Origin: Roseitalea sp.
GTDB lineage: Bacteria > Pseudomonadota > Alphaproteobacteria > Rhizobiales > Rhizobiaceae
NCBI GenBank assembly: GCA_017642895.1
Contig: JAEPON010000018.1
Coordinates: 1 to 64,000 of the forward strand
Reading direction: 5' to 3'
DNA length: 64,000 nucleotides
Below are positions 47,048 to 60,901 of this stretch, piece after piece (positions within the stretch are counted from its first letter, which is position 1; each line of letters begins with the position of its first letter). Under the pieces are notes generated by a model. That model worked only from the letters and a program-made list of their open reading frames with translations. It did not search any database and had not been told where the DNA came from. The position numbers and the translations under genes are program-made.

Positions 47048-48604
47048 ATGGATGAGACGAAAACATCGAAATCGCAGTTCCTGGCCATTGTCAGCCATGA
47101 GATCCGCACGCCCTTGAACGGCATTGTGGGCATGGGCAAACTGCTCGCCGATACGCCACTGACCGCCGAGCAACGCAACTATGTCGAGGCAATCACATCG
47201 TCCTCGGAAGCGCTGATGCTGCTGGTCAACGATCTTCTGGAATTCGGCCGCAGCGGTGCGGACACCAGCGCGCCGGTCTTTTCGGCCACCGACATGCGGG
47301 CACTGACCAGCGGCGTGGTCGAATTGCTGGCCGGGCGCGCGCATGAAAAGGGCCTTGATCTGGGCTATACGATCGCGCCGGGCATTCCGGACACAATGCG
47401 GACCGATGCCAAAGGCCTGCGGCAGATCCTGTTCAACATCGTTGCCAATGCGATCAAGTTCACCAGCGAAGGCGGCATTTCGGTCGAGGTCGGTCATGAA
47501 CCATCGGCTGACGGAGGCCGCGCGCACGACCTGAACGTCATCATTTGTGACAGCGGGCCGGGCATTCCGGCCGAAAAGCGGGCGCAAATCTTCGAACCGT
47601 TCGAGCAGGCCGACATGAGCCTTGCACGGCGGCATGAAGGCGCCGGACTCGGCCTTGCCATCACCAAGCGATTGGTAGACCGGCTCGACGGCACGATCGA
47701 TTTCAAGAGCGCGCCGGGCGCCGGAACCACATTCACCGTGCGCGTGCCGGCCGGGATCAACACGGCTTCGGGGACCGATCCGCGCCCCGATGCGCTGTCA
47801 GGCCAACATTTCTGCCTTGTGATGCGCGCCGGCTGCGAAGCCGACATGCTGATCGGGGCAATCGCCGGCCATGGCGGGTCGGTTGACCATTTTGAAGCGC
47901 CGGACGCGGCGCTCGACCGGATGCAAGACATGCCGGACAGCACGGTCCTGATCGACAGCCGGCTGATGCGTGACCCCAAGCGGGCGCTCGGCTTTGCCGA
48001 TCGCGTCACGGCGCGTGGCGGCCGGCCGGTCGTTCTGATCGAGCCCGAAGAGCGGGGGACGCTCGGGGCGCAGTTCAAGGCCGATGGCCACGCATTCCTG
48101 ACACGCCCCATAAGAGGGTCGAGCCTGTTGCGCGTGCTTGAACGGGCGCTCGACGCCGAACCGGCGGACACACCGTCCAGCCCACCGCCAACCTCGGCGA
48201 CATCCCGCCACAGGCCATGCCGGCTGCTGCTTGCCGAAGACAATCCGGTCAATGCGCTTTTGGCGAGCAGCGTGCTCGAGAAGGCCGGACACAGCGTCAC
48301 GCTAGCGCAAAACGGGCAGGTGGCGCTGGACAAGCTGGCGGCCGCCGATGCGGCCTTCGATCTTGCCTTGATGGATGTCCACATGCCGGTGCTCGACGGC
48401 GCCGAGGCGATCCGCCTGTTCCGGACACACGAGGATGCCCATGGCGGCGACGCGCGCCTGCCGATCATCGCGCTGACCGCCGATGACGATCCGGACCTTG
48501 AGCGCCTGCTGATCGCGGTCGGTGCGCAAAAAGTGGTGCGCAAACCGCTCACCGCGCAGAACCTGCACCTTCTGTTCGAGGACCAGGCCGACGCAGCCGC
48601 CTGA
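47048..48604 (+). CDS. hybrid histidine kinase/response regulator without sensor domain
   Basis: The protein begins almost directly with the phosphoacceptor helix: H17 in [15 protein letters not shown]. The HATPase domain (about 125-240) has N, G1 and G2 boxes: [21 protein letters not shown] and [15 protein letters not shown] degenerate receiver-like domain (about 255-365) lacks the N-terminal acidic pair. A full receiver (about 395-515) has [10 protein letters not shown]443 in LMDVHMP and a late Lys in VVRKPL. No membrane or PAS part is present in the annotated frame. It should be cytoplasmic and needs a partner for signal input. No output gene is nearby. Confidence 0.88.
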   Translation: MDETKTSKSQFLAIVSHEIRTPLNGIVGMGKLLADTPLTAEQRNYVEAITSSSEALMLLVNDLLEFGRSGADTSAPVFSATDMRALTSGVVELLAGRAHEKGLDLGYTIAPGIPDTMRTDAKGLRQILFNIVANAIKFTSEGGISVEVGHEPSADGGRAHDLNVIICDSGPGIPAEKRAQIFEPFEQADMSLARRHEGAGLGLAITKRLVDRLDGTIDFKSAPGAGTTFTVRVPAGINTASGTDPRPDALSGQHFCLVMRAGCEADMLIGAIAGHGGSVDHFEAPDAALDRMQDMPDSTVLIDSRLMRDPKRALGFADRVTARGGRPVVLIEPEERGTLGAQFKADGHAFLTRPIRGSSLLRVLERALDAEPADTPSSPPPTSATSRHRPCRLLLAEDNPVNALLASSVLEKAGHSVTLAQNGQVALDKLAAADAAFDLALMDVHMPVLDGAEAIRLFRTHEDAHGGDARLPIIALTADDDPDLERLLIAVGAQKVVRKPLTAQNLHLLFEDQADAAA

Positions 48605-48628
48605 AAGGCGTTCGCGCCGGGCGAAAAT

Positions 48629-48657
48629 GTGTCATACTCGCGTCACGGGATCGTCAT
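48629..48657 (+). promoter_or_regulatory. Pho-box-like array upstream of olsB
   Basis: Three 7-base direct repeats lie at exact 11-base spacing: GTGTCAT (48629), GCGTCAC (48640) and TCGTCAT (48651). The PhoB site is built from CTGTCAT-like 7-mers every 11 bases. The array ends 45 bases before the olsB ATG. Pho control of ornithine lipid synthesis is known in rhizobia. Confidence 0.6.
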
Positions 48658-48702
48658 ATCCGCCATCCCACCCTGTCGGAACCAGAGCGGATTCGGATTC
48701 GA

Positions 48703-49545
48703 ATGATGACCATCGCAGGCGCAACGCCCGGCCATCCAGCCAATCCGCCCGGCGCGTCATCGACGCTTCTGGGCGAGATCGGCACGCTACGCGCGCGGCT
48801 TGCCGCCACCAAGGCGGAGATACGCGCGGCCCAACGCCTGCGACACGCCGTTTTCTCCGCCGAGTTCACGGCGCCGGGCGATGAAACCGGGATCGATGCT
48901 GACGGCTATGACGCGCTGTGTGACCATCTGATCGTGCTCGACACGGCCATTGAGGGAACCGACACGGATCGGATCATCGGCACCTATCGGCTCCTGCCGC
49001 AGAAAAAGCTCGCCGGCAAACCCTTCTATTCGGACGGCACGTTCGACATCAGCGCCTTGCTCAAGCGGCATGACGGCCGAAACTTTCTCGAACTTGGCCG
49101 GTCCTGCGTGCTGCCCGACTACCGGTCCAAGCGGACGATCGAGCTTCTGTGGCAAGGCATCTGGGCCTATTGCCGGCGCAACGACATCGACGTGATGTTC
49201 GGATGCGCGTCCTTTGCCGGGCGCGTGCCCGCGCAACATGCGATGGCGCTGTCGTTCCTGCACCATCATGCGCGTGCTGGCGGCGACTGGGCCGTTTCGG
49301 CGCGACCCGGCGCGCGGATCGACATGGATTTCATGCCACCCGAGGCGATCGACCTGAAGGCGGCGATGCGCGCCCTGCCGCCGCTGATCAAGGGCTATCT
49401 GCGGCTCGGCGCCACATTCGGCGACGGCGCGGTGATCGACCATGCGTTTGCCTCGGTCGATGTGCTGGTCGTGCTGCCTGTCGAACAGATCAGCGCGCGC
49501 TACGTCTCCTACTATGGTGCCGACGCCGACCGCTTCGCCGCCTGA
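48703..49545 (+). CDS. olsB: L-ornithine N(alpha)-acyltransferase OlsB
   Basis: OlsB transfers a 3-hydroxyacyl group from ACP to ornithine, the first step of ornithine lipid synthesis. It has the GNAT-like autoinducer-synthase-type fold: AAQRLRHAVFSAEF (about 45-58), then RIIGTYRLLPQKKL, FLELGRSCVLPDYRSKRTIELLW (in parts) and DVMFGCASFAG, typical of OlsB. A C-terminal part (about 205-280) ends in YYGADADRF. Two start codons are adjacent (48703, 48706). It meets maeB end to end. The upstream gap carries Pho-box-like repeats. Confidence 0.92.
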   Translation: MMTIAGATPGHPANPPGASSTLLGEIGTLRARLAATKAEIRAAQRLRHAVFSAEFTAPGDETGIDADGYDALCDHLIVLDTAIEGTDTDRIIGTYRLLPQKKLAGKPFYSDGTFDISALLKRHDGRNFLELGRSCVLPDYRSKRTIELLWQGIWAYCRRNDIDVMFGCASFAGRVPAQHAMALSFLHHHARAGGDWAVSARPGARIDMDFMPPEAIDLKAAMRALPPLIKGYLRLGATFGDGAVIDHAFASVDVLVVLPVEQISARYVSYYGADADRFAA

Positions 49546-51843
<2,298 letters not shown>

Positions 51844-51974
51844 TGAGGTCGTCCCTTGCACGCTTTGTTCGTATCGAGGATTTGGACACTAGTCGGGGAA
51901 AAGACCTTCTAATCCCTGTCGCAGCGCCGTGTAAACGCGCATAAGCTCGGGCGGAACGAAACGGGTCCTTGGCG

Positions 51975-54704
51975 ATGGATGGCAGGGCGGCACAGCACAG
52001 GGAAGCCGGCGGCGGCGCAAGCGGCAGCGGCGCGACCGGCGCGCCGACGCCGATGATGGCACAGTTCCTCGAGATCAAGTCGGCCAATCCGGGCCTGCTC
52101 CTGTTCTACCGCATGGGCGATTTCTACGAACTTTTTTTTGAAGACGCCGAGATTGCCTCGCGCGCGCTCGGCATCACGTTGACCAAACGCGGCAAGCATC
52201 TGGGCCAGGACATTCCGATGTGCGGCGTCCCGGTCCACGCCGCCGACGACTATCTGCAAAAGCTGATCGCGCTGGGTCATCGCGTGGCGGTGTGCGAACA
52301 ACTCGAAGACCCGGCCGAAGCCAAGAAGCGCGGCTCGAAAGCGGTCGTCCGCCGCGATGTCACGCGGCTCGTCACGCCGGCGACGATCACCGAGGACAAG
52401 CTGCTGGAGCCGGGCGAGAACGCCTATCTTCTGGCGCTGGCGCGCATCCGCGCTTCGGACCAGATGGCCTATGCCTTCATCGACATTTCGACCGGCGAAT
52501 TCCGCTTGGGCGAAACGGCACCCGCACGGCTTCTGCCCGATCTGACCCGTATCGCGCCGCGCGAGATCATCGTGCCGGAGACGCTGTTTCACGATCCCGA
52601 GCTGAGGCCGGTCTTCGACCAGTTCGGCCGTGCCGTTAGCGCCCATCCCGCCGCCCTGTTCGACAGCGCCACGGCGAGCGACCGGCTGACGCGTTACTTT
52701 GGCGTGACGACGCTGGACGGGTTCGGCACCTTCTCGCGCGCCGAACTGGCCGCCGCGTCGGGCGCACTCGCCTATGTCGAAAAAACGCAAGTCTCCGAAC
52801 GGCCGGCACTGCAGCGGCCGCAGCGCGAGACCGGCGCGCGGACGCTTTTCATCGATCCGGCGACACGCGCCAATCTCGAACTCGAACGCACCCTTTCGGG
52901 CCAGCGCGACGGCAGTCTTTTGAAGGCGATAGACCGGACGGTGACCGGCGCCGGCGCGCGGCTTCTGGCGGCCCGGCTGCGCGCGCCGCTGACCGATGCC
53001 GCCGCCATCGCAGAGCGGCTCGATTCGGTGAGCCAGTTCATGGCTGACGATCCCCTCGCCCGATCGCTGCGCGCCCATCTCAAGGCGCTGCCGGACATGG
53101 CGCGCGCGCTGTCGCGCCTGTCGCTGAACAGGGGCGGCCCGCGCGATCTGGCCGCCATCCGCGACGGTCTGGCAGTCGCCGCGTCCAAGCATGGAGCGCT
53201 GTCCGAGGCCAACCTTGCCGCCGAACTGTCCGAGGCCCGCGCCATGCTGGGCGCCGCACCCGCCGAGGTCGCCGACGCGCTGGAAAAAGCGCTCGACGAC
53301 GACGTGCCGCTTCTGGCGCGCGATGGCGGTTTTGTCCGCGCCGGCCACCATGGCGAACTCGATGAGATGCGGTCCCTGCGCGACCAGTCGCGGCGCGTCA
53401 TCGCCTCGCTTCAAGCCGACTATGCCGCCGAGACCGGCGTCAAGTCGCTGAAGATAAAGCACAACAATGTGCTGGGCTATTTCATCGAGGTGACCGCGCT
53501 CAATGCCGGCGCCCTCAACACAACCGACGAGGACAAGGCGCGCTTCATCCACCGCCAGACCATGGCGAACGCGATGCGCTTCACCACCACCGAACTGGCC
53601 GATCTTGAAAGCCGCATCGCCAACGCCGCCGGGCGGGCGCTGGAGATCGAACTGGCGGTCTTCGAACAGTTGCGTGCGCTGAGCGTCACCCATGCGGATG
53701 CAATCCGCGAGGCGGCGCATGCGCTGGCGGTGATCGACGTGTCGGTGGCGCTCGCCGATCTTGCGGCATCGGAAGGCTATTGCCGGCCCGTGGTCGATGG
53801 CGGCCGCACGTTCAAGATCGTCGGCGGGCGCCATCCGGTGGTCGAACAGGCCCTGCGCCGGCAGGCAGCCGATCCGTTCGTTGCCAATGATTGCGACCTG
53901 TCGCCGAAGGACGGTGCGGACCATGGCGCGCTGTGGCTTCTGACCGGGCCGAACATGGGCGGCAAGTCGACCTTTCTGCGCCAGAACGCCCTGATCGCGA
54001 TCCTGGCACAGACCGGCTCGTTCGTGCCGGCCGGGCAAGCGCATATCGGCATTGTCGACCGGCTGTTCAGCCGTGTCGGCGCATCCGACGATCTGGCGCG
54101 CGGGCGGTCGACCTTCATGGTCGAAATGGTCGAGACGGCAGCGATCCTCAACCAGGCCGGCGAGAACGCGCTCGTCATCCTCGACGAGATCGGCCGAGGG
54201 ACCGCCACCTTCGACGGACTCTCCATCGCATGGGCGGCGATCGAATATCTGCATGAGCACAATCGCTGCCGGACGCTGTTCGCCACGCATTTTCACGAAC
54301 TGACCGCGCTTCACGAAAAGCTCGACCGGCTGGCCAATGTGACCATGCGGGTCAAGGAGTGGGAGGGCGAGGTCGTCTTCCTGCACGAAGTCGGTCATGG
54401 CGCGGCCGACCGCTCCTATGGCGTTCAGGTGGCGCGGCTGGCCGGCCTGCCCGATGCGGTCGTTGGGCGCGCGCGGCAGGTGCTCGACCAGCTTGAAGAA
54501 CAGAACCGCGACAAGGGCGCGGCCGCGTTGATCGACGATCTGCCGCTGTTTTCGGCGGCGCCGGCGGCAAAACAGTCCGTGCCAAACGCGGCCCGATCGG
54601 CTATCGAGGCGGCGCTTGACGATCTGTCGCCGGACGAGATGACGCCGCGGGCGGCGCTGGAAGCGCTCTATGCGCTCAAGGCGATCGCAACGAAGAAGGA
54701 TTGA
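51975..54704 (+). CDS. mutS: DNA mismatch repair protein MutS
   Basis: MutS recognises mismatches. The mismatch-binding domain has [15 protein letters not shown] (Phe-x-Glu wedge near residue 50). The core/clamp domains follow, and the ATPase has Walker [14 protein letters not shown] (near residue 657), [14 protein letters not shown] and Walker [21 protein letters not shown], with FATHFHEL after. The C-terminal [12 protein letters not shown] matches the tetramer region. Starts at ATG 51975 or TTG 51969 are both possible. The stop is 2 bases before the preferred glnD start. Confidence 0.98.
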   Translation: MDGRAAQHREAGGGASGSGATGAPTPMMAQFLEIKSANPGLLLFYRMGDFYELFFEDAEIASRALGITLTKRGKHLGQDIPMCGVPVHAADDYLQKLIALGHRVAVCEQLEDPAEAKKRGSKAVVRRDVTRLVTPATITEDKLLEPGENAYLLALARIRASDQMAYAFIDISTGEFRLGETAPARLLPDLTRIAPREIIVPETLFHDPELRPVFDQFGRAVSAHPAALFDSATASDRLTRYFGVTTLDGFGTFSRAELAAASGALAYVEKTQVSERPALQRPQRETGARTLFIDPATRANLELERTLSGQRDGSLLKAIDRTVTGAGARLLAARLRAPLTDAAAIAERLDSVSQFMADDPLARSLRAHLKALPDMARALSRLSLNRGGPRDLAAIRDGLAVAASKHGALSEANLAAELSEARAMLGAAPAEVADALEKALDDDVPLLARDGGFVRAGHHGELDEMRSLRDQSRRVIASLQADYAAETGVKSLKIKHNNVLGYFIEVTALNAGALNTTDEDKARFIHRQTMANAMRFTTTELADLESRIANAAGRALEIELAVFEQLRALSVTHADAIREAAHALAVIDVSVALADLAASEGYCRPVVDGGRTFKIVGGRHPVVEQALRRQAADPFVANDCDLSPKDGADHGALWLLTGPNMGGKSTFLRQNALIAILAQTGSFVPAGQAHIGIVDRLFSRVGASDDLARGRSTFMVEMVETAAILNQAGENALVILDEIGRGTATFDGLSIAWAAIEYLHEHNRCRTLFATHFHELTALHEKLDRLANVTMRVKEWEGEVVFLHEVGHGAADRSYGVQVARLAGLPDAVVGRARQVLDQLEEQNRDKGAAALIDDLPLFSAAPAAKQSVPNAARSAIEAALDDLSPDEMTPRAALEALYALKAIATKKD

Positions 54705-54706
54705 GA

Positions 54707-57523
54707 TTGGACAAGGCCGTCGCCGAAAAAGCCGCCCTCCCCGACGCCGCGATCATCGGCGCGGCGCTGGAAGGGTTTGCGCGCGATGCCGGCGGCGACG
54801 GCGCGGACACGGCCGTGCGCGCGAAGGTTCTGGCCCATCTCAAAAACGTCCTGGCGGATGGCCGCGCTGAGGCCGAACGGCGTCTTTTCGAGGATGGCAA
54901 GGGCCATGGCTGCGCCCAGCGGCTGTCGGACCTGCAAGACGCGATTATCCGGGCGACCTATGATTTCGCGCTCGCCCATGTGTTCAGGGTGTCGGACCTC
55001 TCCCAGGGCGAGCGGATCGCGCTGGCGGCAGTGGGCGGGTATGGTCGCGGCACGCTGGCGCCGGGTTCGGACATCGATCTTCTGTTCGTCCTGCCCTACA
55101 AGCAGACCCCACTTGGCGAGCAACTGGCCGAATACATCCTCTACATGCTGTGGGACATGGGGCTGAAAGTCGGCCACGCCACGCGCAACATCGACGATTG
55201 CGTGCGCCTGTCGAAAACCGACATCACGATCAGCACGACGATCCTCGAAGCGCGGTTCCTGACCGGAAACCAGACGCTCTTCAAGGAACTGATGGACCGG
55301 TTCGATGCCGAGGTCGTCCAGAAGACCGTCGTCCAGTTCATCCAGGCGAAGCTCGCCGAGCGCGATGCGCGCCATCAGCGCATGGGCGAAGCGCGCTATG
55401 TGGTCGAGCCGAACGTCAAGGACGGCAAGGGTGGCCTCAGAGACCTGCAGACGCTGTTCTGGATCGCCAAATATGTCTATCGCGTCCGCCGGCGTGCGGA
55501 ACTGGTCAAGCTGGGCGTCTTCACGCGCAAGGACTACAATCTCTTCGTCAAATGCGAGGACTTCCTCTGGGCGGTCCGCTGCCACCTGCATTTCCTGACC
55601 GGCAAGGCCGAGGAGCGGCTGTCGTTCGACGTGCAGCGCGATCTCGCCGAGCGGCTCGGCTACCAGTCCCATCCCGGGCTCGAGGATGTCGAGCGGTTCA
55701 TGAAGCACTATTTCCTGATCGCCAAGGATGTGGGCGATCTGACGCGCATCTTCTGCGCGGCGCTGGAAGACCAGGAAATCAAGAACGCGCCGGCACTGTC
55801 GGGCCTCTTGCAGGCGCTGCCCTTCACCGGGCGTTCGCGCAAGATCCGCGGCATCAAGGATTTCGTCATCGACCGGCAGCGTATCAACGTCGCCGATGAC
55901 GATGTCTTCAAGCGCGATCCGGTCAACCTGATCCGCATGTTCCATCTCGCCGACCGGTACGGGCTCGAATATCACCCGCAGGCGCTGCAACTGGTGCGCG
56001 GCTCGCTGAAGCTGATCGACAAGGCGTTGCGCACCGATGTCAACGCCAATGCGCTGTTCATCAGGATTTTGACCTCAAAGAACGATCCGGCGCTCAATCT
56101 GCGGCGGATGAACGAGGCGGGCGTGCTCGGCCGTTTCGTTCCTGATTTCGGCAAGATCGTCGCGATGATGCAGTTCAACATGTATCATCACTACACCGTC
56201 GACGAACATCTGATCCGGACGATCGGCGTGCTTGCCGACATCGAAAAAGGCACGCTCAAGGAAGACCATCCGCTTGCCGCCACGCTGATGCCGGGCCTGA
56301 AAAGCGAGCGGACCCTGCTCTATGTGGCGCTGTTCCTGCACGACATCGCCAAGGGCCGCCCGCAGGATCATTCGACGGCCGGGGCCGAGGTCGCCCGAAA
56401 GCTTTGCCCGCGCTTCGGCTTTTCGCCCGAGGACACGGCGACGATCGTCTGGCTGGTTCAGGACCATCTTTTGATGTCGATGACGGCGCAGGCGCGCGAC
56501 CTGTCGGACCGCAAGACGATCGAAGATTTCGTCGCGCGGGTGCAGACGGTCAAGCGGCTCAAGCTGCTGCTGGTGCTGACCGTGTGCGACATTCGCGGGG
56601 TCGGCCCCGGCGTCTGGAACGGCTGGAAGGGGCAATTGTTGCGCACGCTCTATGCCGAGGCCGAACTGGCCTTGACCGGCGGGTTCTCCGAGACCAGCCG
56701 CAAGAGCCGCGCGGCCAGCCGGCGCGAGGCGCTGGCCGACCGCCTCGCCGACTGGCCGGATGCCGATCGCGAAGCGGTGCTGCGCCTGCATTACGACAAC
56801 TATCTTCTGACGGTCGATCTGGAAGACCAGATGCGCCATGCAGACTTCATCCGCGCCGCCGACGCCGAGGGCAAGGCGCTGGCCACCGAAGTGCGCACGG
56901 ACGCGTTCCAGGCGATGACCGAGATCACTGTGCTGGCACAGGATCACCCGCGCCTCTTGTCGGTGATCGCGGCAGCCTGTTCGAGCGCGGACGCCTCGAT
57001 CGACGGCGCGCACATCTTCACCACATCGGACGGTCGCGCGCTGGATGTCATCCAGATCGAACGCGAATTCGTCGAGGATGAGGACGAGTTGCGGCGCGGC
57101 CGCCGGATCGGCGCACTGATCGAGGATGTGTTGCGCGGCAAGGTGAGCCTGCCGGACGTTCAGGCCCAAAAGCGGCGCCGCAAGGCGCTCAACGCCTTCC
57201 ATGTCGAACCGGCGGTGAAGATCAACAACACGCTGTCGAACCGGTTTACCGTGATCGAAGTGGAAGGGCTGGACCGGCCGGCGCTCCTGTCGCAACTGAC
57301 CGGTGCGATCTCCGATCTCAAGCTCGACATCCGTTCGGCGCACATCACGACCTTTGGCGAGAAGGTCATCGACAGTTTCTACGTGACCGATCTGGTGGGC
57401 CAGAAGATCGAGGACACCGCACGGCAGGGCCGCATCCGCAAAGCGCTCCTTGCGGTCCTCAAGAACGATCAGCGGGGCGCGACGAAAAAGCAGGCGGGCA
57501 AGGCCGTCGCAGCGGCCGAATAG
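54707..57523 (+). CDS. glnD: bifunctional [protein-PII] uridylyltransferase / uridylyl-removing enzyme
   Basis: GlnD senses glutamine and modifies PII proteins. The nucleotidyltransferase motif is [20 protein letters not shown] (near residue 110). The HD domain is at about 515-620 with [15 protein letters not shown]. Two ACT domains are at about 740-810 and 845-920 ([38 protein letters not shown]). I prefer the TTG at 54707, 6 bases after GAAGGA; a TTG at 54701 overlaps the mutS stop. The 938 residues are normal. Confidence 0.97.
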   Translation: MDKAVAEKAALPDAAIIGAALEGFARDAGGDGADTAVRAKVLAHLKNVLADGRAEAERRLFEDGKGHGCAQRLSDLQDAIIRATYDFALAHVFRVSDLSQGERIALAAVGGYGRGTLAPGSDIDLLFVLPYKQTPLGEQLAEYILYMLWDMGLKVGHATRNIDDCVRLSKTDITISTTILEARFLTGNQTLFKELMDRFDAEVVQKTVVQFIQAKLAERDARHQRMGEARYVVEPNVKDGKGGLRDLQTLFWIAKYVYRVRRRAELVKLGVFTRKDYNLFVKCEDFLWAVRCHLHFLTGKAEERLSFDVQRDLAERLGYQSHPGLEDVERFMKHYFLIAKDVGDLTRIFCAALEDQEIKNAPALSGLLQALPFTGRSRKIRGIKDFVIDRQRINVADDDVFKRDPVNLIRMFHLADRYGLEYHPQALQLVRGSLKLIDKALRTDVNANALFIRILTSKNDPALNLRRMNEAGVLGRFVPDFGKIVAMMQFNMYHHYTVDEHLIRTIGVLADIEKGTLKEDHPLAATLMPGLKSERTLLYVALFLHDIAKGRPQDHSTAGAEVARKLCPRFGFSPEDTATIVWLVQDHLLMSMTAQARDLSDRKTIEDFVARVQTVKRLKLLLVLTVCDIRGVGPGVWNGWKGQLLRTLYAEAELALTGGFSETSRKSRAASRREALADRLADWPDADREAVLRLHYDNYLLTVDLEDQMRHADFIRAADAEGKALATEVRTDAFQAMTEITVLAQDHPRLLSVIAAACSSADASIDGAHIFTTSDGRALDVIQIEREFVEDEDELRRGRRIGALIEDVLRGKVSLPDVQAQKRRRKALNAFHVEPAVKINNTLSNRFTVIEVEGLDRPALLSQLTGAISDLKLDIRSAHITTFGEKVIDSFYVTDLVGQKIEDTARQGRIRKALLAVLKNDQRGATKKQAGKAVAAAE

Positions 57524-57526
57524 ACG

Positions 57527-59092
57527 ATGAGCCTTCTGCGCAATTTCGCCACGGTGGGCGGCGCGACCATGACCAGCCGCGTGCTGGGCTTCGTGCGCGA
57601 TATCTTGATGGCGGCGGCTCTCGGCACCGGCCCCGTGGCCGACGCGTTCGTCGTTGCGTTCCGCTTTCCCAACCTGTTTCGCCGCGTCTTTGCCGAAGGC
57701 GCGTTCAATTCAGCCTTCATTCCGCTGTTTTCGCGGCGGCTGGAGGGCGAAGGCCGCGAAGAGGCGCGGCGCTTCGCGCAGGAAGCGATGGCCGGCCTGA
57801 TCACCATCCTCGCCGTCCTGATCGCCATCGCCATGATCACCATGCCCATCCTGATGTATGGGCTGGCGCCGGGCTTTTCGGCCGATCCGGACAAGTTCGA
57901 CCTGACGGTGGAGCTGACGCGGATCACCTTTCCCTACCTTCTGCTCGTCTCGCTGCTGGCGCTGATATCGGGCGTCCTGAACGGGCTGGGCCGGTTTGCG
58001 GCCGCCGCGTTCGCGCCGGTCCTTCTGAATGTGGTCTTGATCGCGGTGCTCAGCCACATCGTCTCGGCCGGCATGGCGGGAACGCGCAATGCGGGGCTGT
58101 GGCTGTCGGGCGGTGTCATCGCCGGCGGCGTTGCGCAACTGGCCATGGTCGTCATCGCCTTGCGGCGCGAGGGGTTTGCGCTCGGCTTCGTGCGCCCGCG
58201 CTGGAACGAGCGGATGAAGCGCCTGGTCACGCTGGGCATTCCGGGCATCATCGCCGGGGGCGTCACGCAGATCAACATCGTGGTGGGCACGATCATCGCG
58301 TCGCTCCAGGCGGGCGCGGCGAGCATGCTCTATTATGCCGACCGGCTCTATCAACTGCCGCTGGGCGTTGTCGGCATCGCCATCAGCGTCGTCCTTTTGC
58401 CGGACCTGTCGCGCAAGCTGAAAGCCGGCGACATGGGCGCGGTCAAGGCCGTCGAGGCCAGGGCGTTGCAGTTTTCGATGATGCTCACCCTGCCCGCCGC
58501 CGTCGCGTTGGCGGTGATCCCGCACGAGCTCGTCTCGGTCCTGTTCGAGCGGCTGGCCTTCGATGCCGAAAGCGCGCAGGGCACGGCGCTGGCCTTGCAG
58601 GCGTTTGCCGTCGGCCTGCCGGCCTTCGTGCTGGTCAAGGTGTTTTCGCCGGGCTTTTTTGCACGCGAAGACACCAAGACGCCAATGCAGGTCGGCATCG
58701 CGGCGATGGTGGTGAATGTCGCAGCCAGCCTGGCGCTGTTCCCGGTCTTCGGTCATGTGGGTATCGCGATCGCGACGAGCCTTGCCGGCTGGGTCAATGC
58801 GATCGCGCTCTACTGGCTGCTGAACCGGCGCGGACTTTGGACAATTGACGGGCCGATGACCCGCCTCCTGGCCCTGATCGCGGTCAGCGCGGTGTTGATG
58901 GGCCTCTGCGTCTGGGCGGCGAGCCAACTGCTCGCCCCGCAACTGGCATCAGGCGCCCCGCTTGCCCTACGTGCAGGCGCGCTTGCGATCGTCGTCGGCG
59001 CCGGCATTGTGAGCTTTTTCGGCCTGTCGCATGTGACCGGCGCGGCGCGGCTGGGCGCGCTCAAGGCGATGCTTGTCCGGCGCGGTGCCTGA
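57527..59092 (+). CDS. murJ: lipid II flippase MurJ (MviN)
   Basis: MurJ flips peptidoglycan lipid II. The N-terminus [26 protein letters not shown] (in two parts) and [23 protein letters not shown] are diagnostic. About fourteen membrane segments fit in 521 residues. Conserved charged sites include [12 protein letters not shown] and the late [12 protein letters not shown]. It starts 3 bases after the glnD stop. Confidence 0.96.
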   Translation: MSLLRNFATVGGATMTSRVLGFVRDILMAAALGTGPVADAFVVAFRFPNLFRRVFAEGAFNSAFIPLFSRRLEGEGREEARRFAQEAMAGLITILAVLIAIAMITMPILMYGLAPGFSADPDKFDLTVELTRITFPYLLLVSLLALISGVLNGLGRFAAAAFAPVLLNVVLIAVLSHIVSAGMAGTRNAGLWLSGGVIAGGVAQLAMVVIALRREGFALGFVRPRWNERMKRLVTLGIPGIIAGGVTQINIVVGTIIASLQAGAASMLYYADRLYQLPLGVVGIAISVVLLPDLSRKLKAGDMGAVKAVEARALQFSMMLTLPAAVALAVIPHELVSVLFERLAFDAESAQGTALALQAFAVGLPAFVLVKVFSPGFFAREDTKTPMQVGIAAMVVNVAASLALFPVFGHVGIAIATSLAGWVNAIALYWLLNRRGLWTIDGPMTRLLALIAVSAVLMGLCVWAASQLLAPQLASGAPLALRAGALAIVVGAGIVSFFGLSHVTGAARLGALKAMLVRRGA

Positions 59093-59184
59093 GCCGCCGG
59101 CGCTTTGACCGCCGACCCTTGCACGACAGCATTGGCCATTGCATAAGGCCGGCGCCCCCGGGCGCATCCGAAACGGACCATCCC

Positions 59185-60252
59185 ATGACCAACATCTTTC
59201 ACGAGCGCGTCTTCTCCGGCGTCCAACCGACCGGCCATCTGACGCTCGGCAACTATCTGGGCGCGATCCGCAAGTTCGTCGCGATGCAGGAGCGGCATGA
59301 GTGCATCTATTGCGTGGTCGACATGCATGCGATCACGATGCCGCAGGATCCGGCCGAACTGATCCATGCGACGCGCTCGGTCGCCGCGGCGTTTCTCGCC
59401 GCCGGCATCGATCCAACCAAGCACATCGTCTTCAACCAGAGCCGCGTGCACGAACACGCCGAACTGGCCTGGGTCTTCAACTGCGTGGCGCGCATGGGCT
59501 GGCTCAACCGGATGACCCAGTTCAAGGAAAAGGCCGGCAAGGACCGCGAGAACGCCTCGGTGGGCCTTTTCGCCTATCCGACGCTGATGGCGGCCGACAT
59601 TCTGATCTACCGGGCAACGCATGTGCCGGTCGGCGACGACCAGAAGCAGCATCTGGAGCTGACGCGCGACATCGCGCAGAAGTTCAACAACGACTATTCG
59701 GACCGCATCGCCGAACTGGGCCTTGGCGTCGAGATGCAGATCGGCCGCGAGACCGTGTTCGGCTATTTCCCGCTCACCGAACCGGTGATCGAGGGGCCGG
59801 CGACGCGGATCATGAGCCTGCGCGACGGCACCAAGAAGATGTCGAAATCCGATCCCTCCGACCTGTCGCGGATCAACCTGACCGACACGGCCGACGACAT
59901 CGCCCGGAAGATCCGCAAGGCCAAGACCGATCCCGAGCCTTTGCCGGGCGAAACGGCCGGACTTGAAGACCGTCCGGAAGCGGCGAACCTTGTGGGCATC
60001 TATGCGGCCCTGGCCGACACGGGCAGCGACGCGGTGCTGGCCGAATTCGGCGGCAAGGCGTTTTCCGAGTTCAAGCCGGCGCTCGCCGATCTGGCGGTCG
60101 AGGTTTTGAGCCCCGTCGCCGGCGAGATGCGGCGGCTGGTCGCCGATCCGGGCCATATTGACGGCATTCTGGCCGACGGCGCAGAGCGGGCCTCGGCAAT
60201 CGCGGCGCCTGTCATGACCGATGTGCGGCGGATCGTCGGCTTGGGCGCCTGA
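59185..60252 (+). CDS. trpS: tryptophanyl-tRNA synthetase
   Basis: Class I synthetase with a HIGH-like motif (GHLTLGN, residues 17-23) after SGVQPTG, and KMSKS at 218-222. The CVVDMHAIT and [14 protein letters not shown] motifs bind Trp and ATP. The ATG at 59185 ([17 protein letters not shown]) gives 355 residues. The frame continues 22 codons upstream without conservation. A 92-base gap follows murJ. Confidence 0.97.
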   Translation: MTNIFHERVFSGVQPTGHLTLGNYLGAIRKFVAMQERHECIYCVVDMHAITMPQDPAELIHATRSVAAAFLAAGIDPTKHIVFNQSRVHEHAELAWVFNCVARMGWLNRMTQFKEKAGKDRENASVGLFAYPTLMAADILIYRATHVPVGDDQKQHLELTRDIAQKFNNDYSDRIAELGLGVEMQIGRETVFGYFPLTEPVIEGPATRIMSLRDGTKKMSKSDPSDLSRINLTDTADDIARKIRKAKTDPEPLPGETAGLEDRPEAANLVGIYAALADTGSDAVLAEFGGKAFSEFKPALADLAVEVLSPVAGEMRRLVADPGHIDGILADGAERASAIAAPVMTDVRRIVGLGA

Positions 60253-60300
60253 GCCTCTCACCGCTTGCGGGCCGGCGCGGGGCGTGGCAAAGATTGCCGC

Positions 60301-60792
60301 ATGGTCACCAGACGCCTTTCCGGCGAAGCCGGTCATCGCCGCAAGTTCCTCGCGGTCGTCGACGAAACCCCGGAATGCGAACGCGCCGTGTTCTATGCCG
60401 CGCGGCGGGCAGCCAACACCCATGGCGGGCTGATCCTGCTCTTTGTGATCGCACCGGGCGACTTTCAGCACTGGCTGGGCGTCGAACAGGTGATGCGCGA
60501 AGAGGCAATGGAGCGCGCCGAACAGGTGATGTCGAAGTTCGCCACGCTCGCGCGTGAGCAATGCGGCATCGAGCCGGAGACCGTTATACGCGAAGGGATC
60601 GGGGTCGAACCCATCCACGGCTTGATCGAGGAAGATCAGGACATCGCGATCCTCGTGCTTGCGGCAAGCGCGGCCAAGGAGGGGCCGGGGCCGCTTGTCT
60701 CCTCGATCGCGGGGCGCGAGGCGGCTTTTCCGATCCCCGTGACGGTGGTGCCCGCCAACCTGACCGACGAAGACATTGAAAGCCTGTCCTGA
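60301..60792 (+). CDS. universal stress protein (UspA family)
   Basis: A 163-residue single-domain Usp protein. The N-terminal strand KFLAVVDETPECERAVFYAARRAAN carries the usual start (VVDETPE and onwards). The C-terminal LVSSIAGREAAFPIPVTVVP is near the place where ATP-binding members have G-x2-G-x9-G(S/T); that glycine motif is not intact here, so ATP binding is doubtful. It is next to trpS in other Rhizobiales too. ATG 60301; a longer frame from 60265 is possible. Confidence 0.88.
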   Translation: MVTRRLSGEAGHRRKFLAVVDETPECERAVFYAARRAANTHGGLILLFVIAPGDFQHWLGVEQVMREEAMERAEQVMSKFATLAREQCGIEPETVIREGIGVEPIHGLIEEDQDIAILVLAASAAKEGPGPLVSSIAGREAAFPIPVTVVPANLTDEDIESLS

Positions 60793-60845
60793 CAGGCGCA
60801 TATGTCCATGACAGGCATGCCGATGACGCACCGGCCTGCCGGCGC

Positions 60846-60874
60846 TTGATAGGGTGGACGATTCGCCCTATTTT
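60846..60874 (+). promoter_or_regulatory. candidate promoter for the nifU-like gene
   Basis: TTGATA (60846-60851), 17-base spacer, TATTTT (60869-60874). The -10 element overlaps the palindrome at 60872-60888, so a bound regulator would block or alter initiation. Confidence 0.5.
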
Positions 60875-60888
60875 GGAATCATTCCAAA
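60872..60888. promoter_or_regulatory. Irr/ICE-like palindrome upstream of the nifU-like gene
   Basis: TTTGGAA and TTCCAAA are perfect 7-base inverted repeats with a TCA centre. The layout (7-3-7, TTTnGAA-N3-TTCnAAA) is that of the iron control element bound by Irr in Rhizobiales, usually written TTTAGAA-N3-TTCTAAA. It lies 13 bases before the start codon and over the candidate -10 element. Confidence 0.55.
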
Positions 60889-60901
60889 TTGAGGTGATGC
60901 C

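Noticed and set aside
51909-54398. 829-codon open frame antisense to mutS
   Set aside because: It mirrors the mutS codons, has no domain signature, and mutS is unmistakable on the other strand.
58810-60831. 673-codon open frame antisense to murJ, trpS and usp
   Set aside because: It spans three well-supported genes and two intergenic gaps and matches no family.
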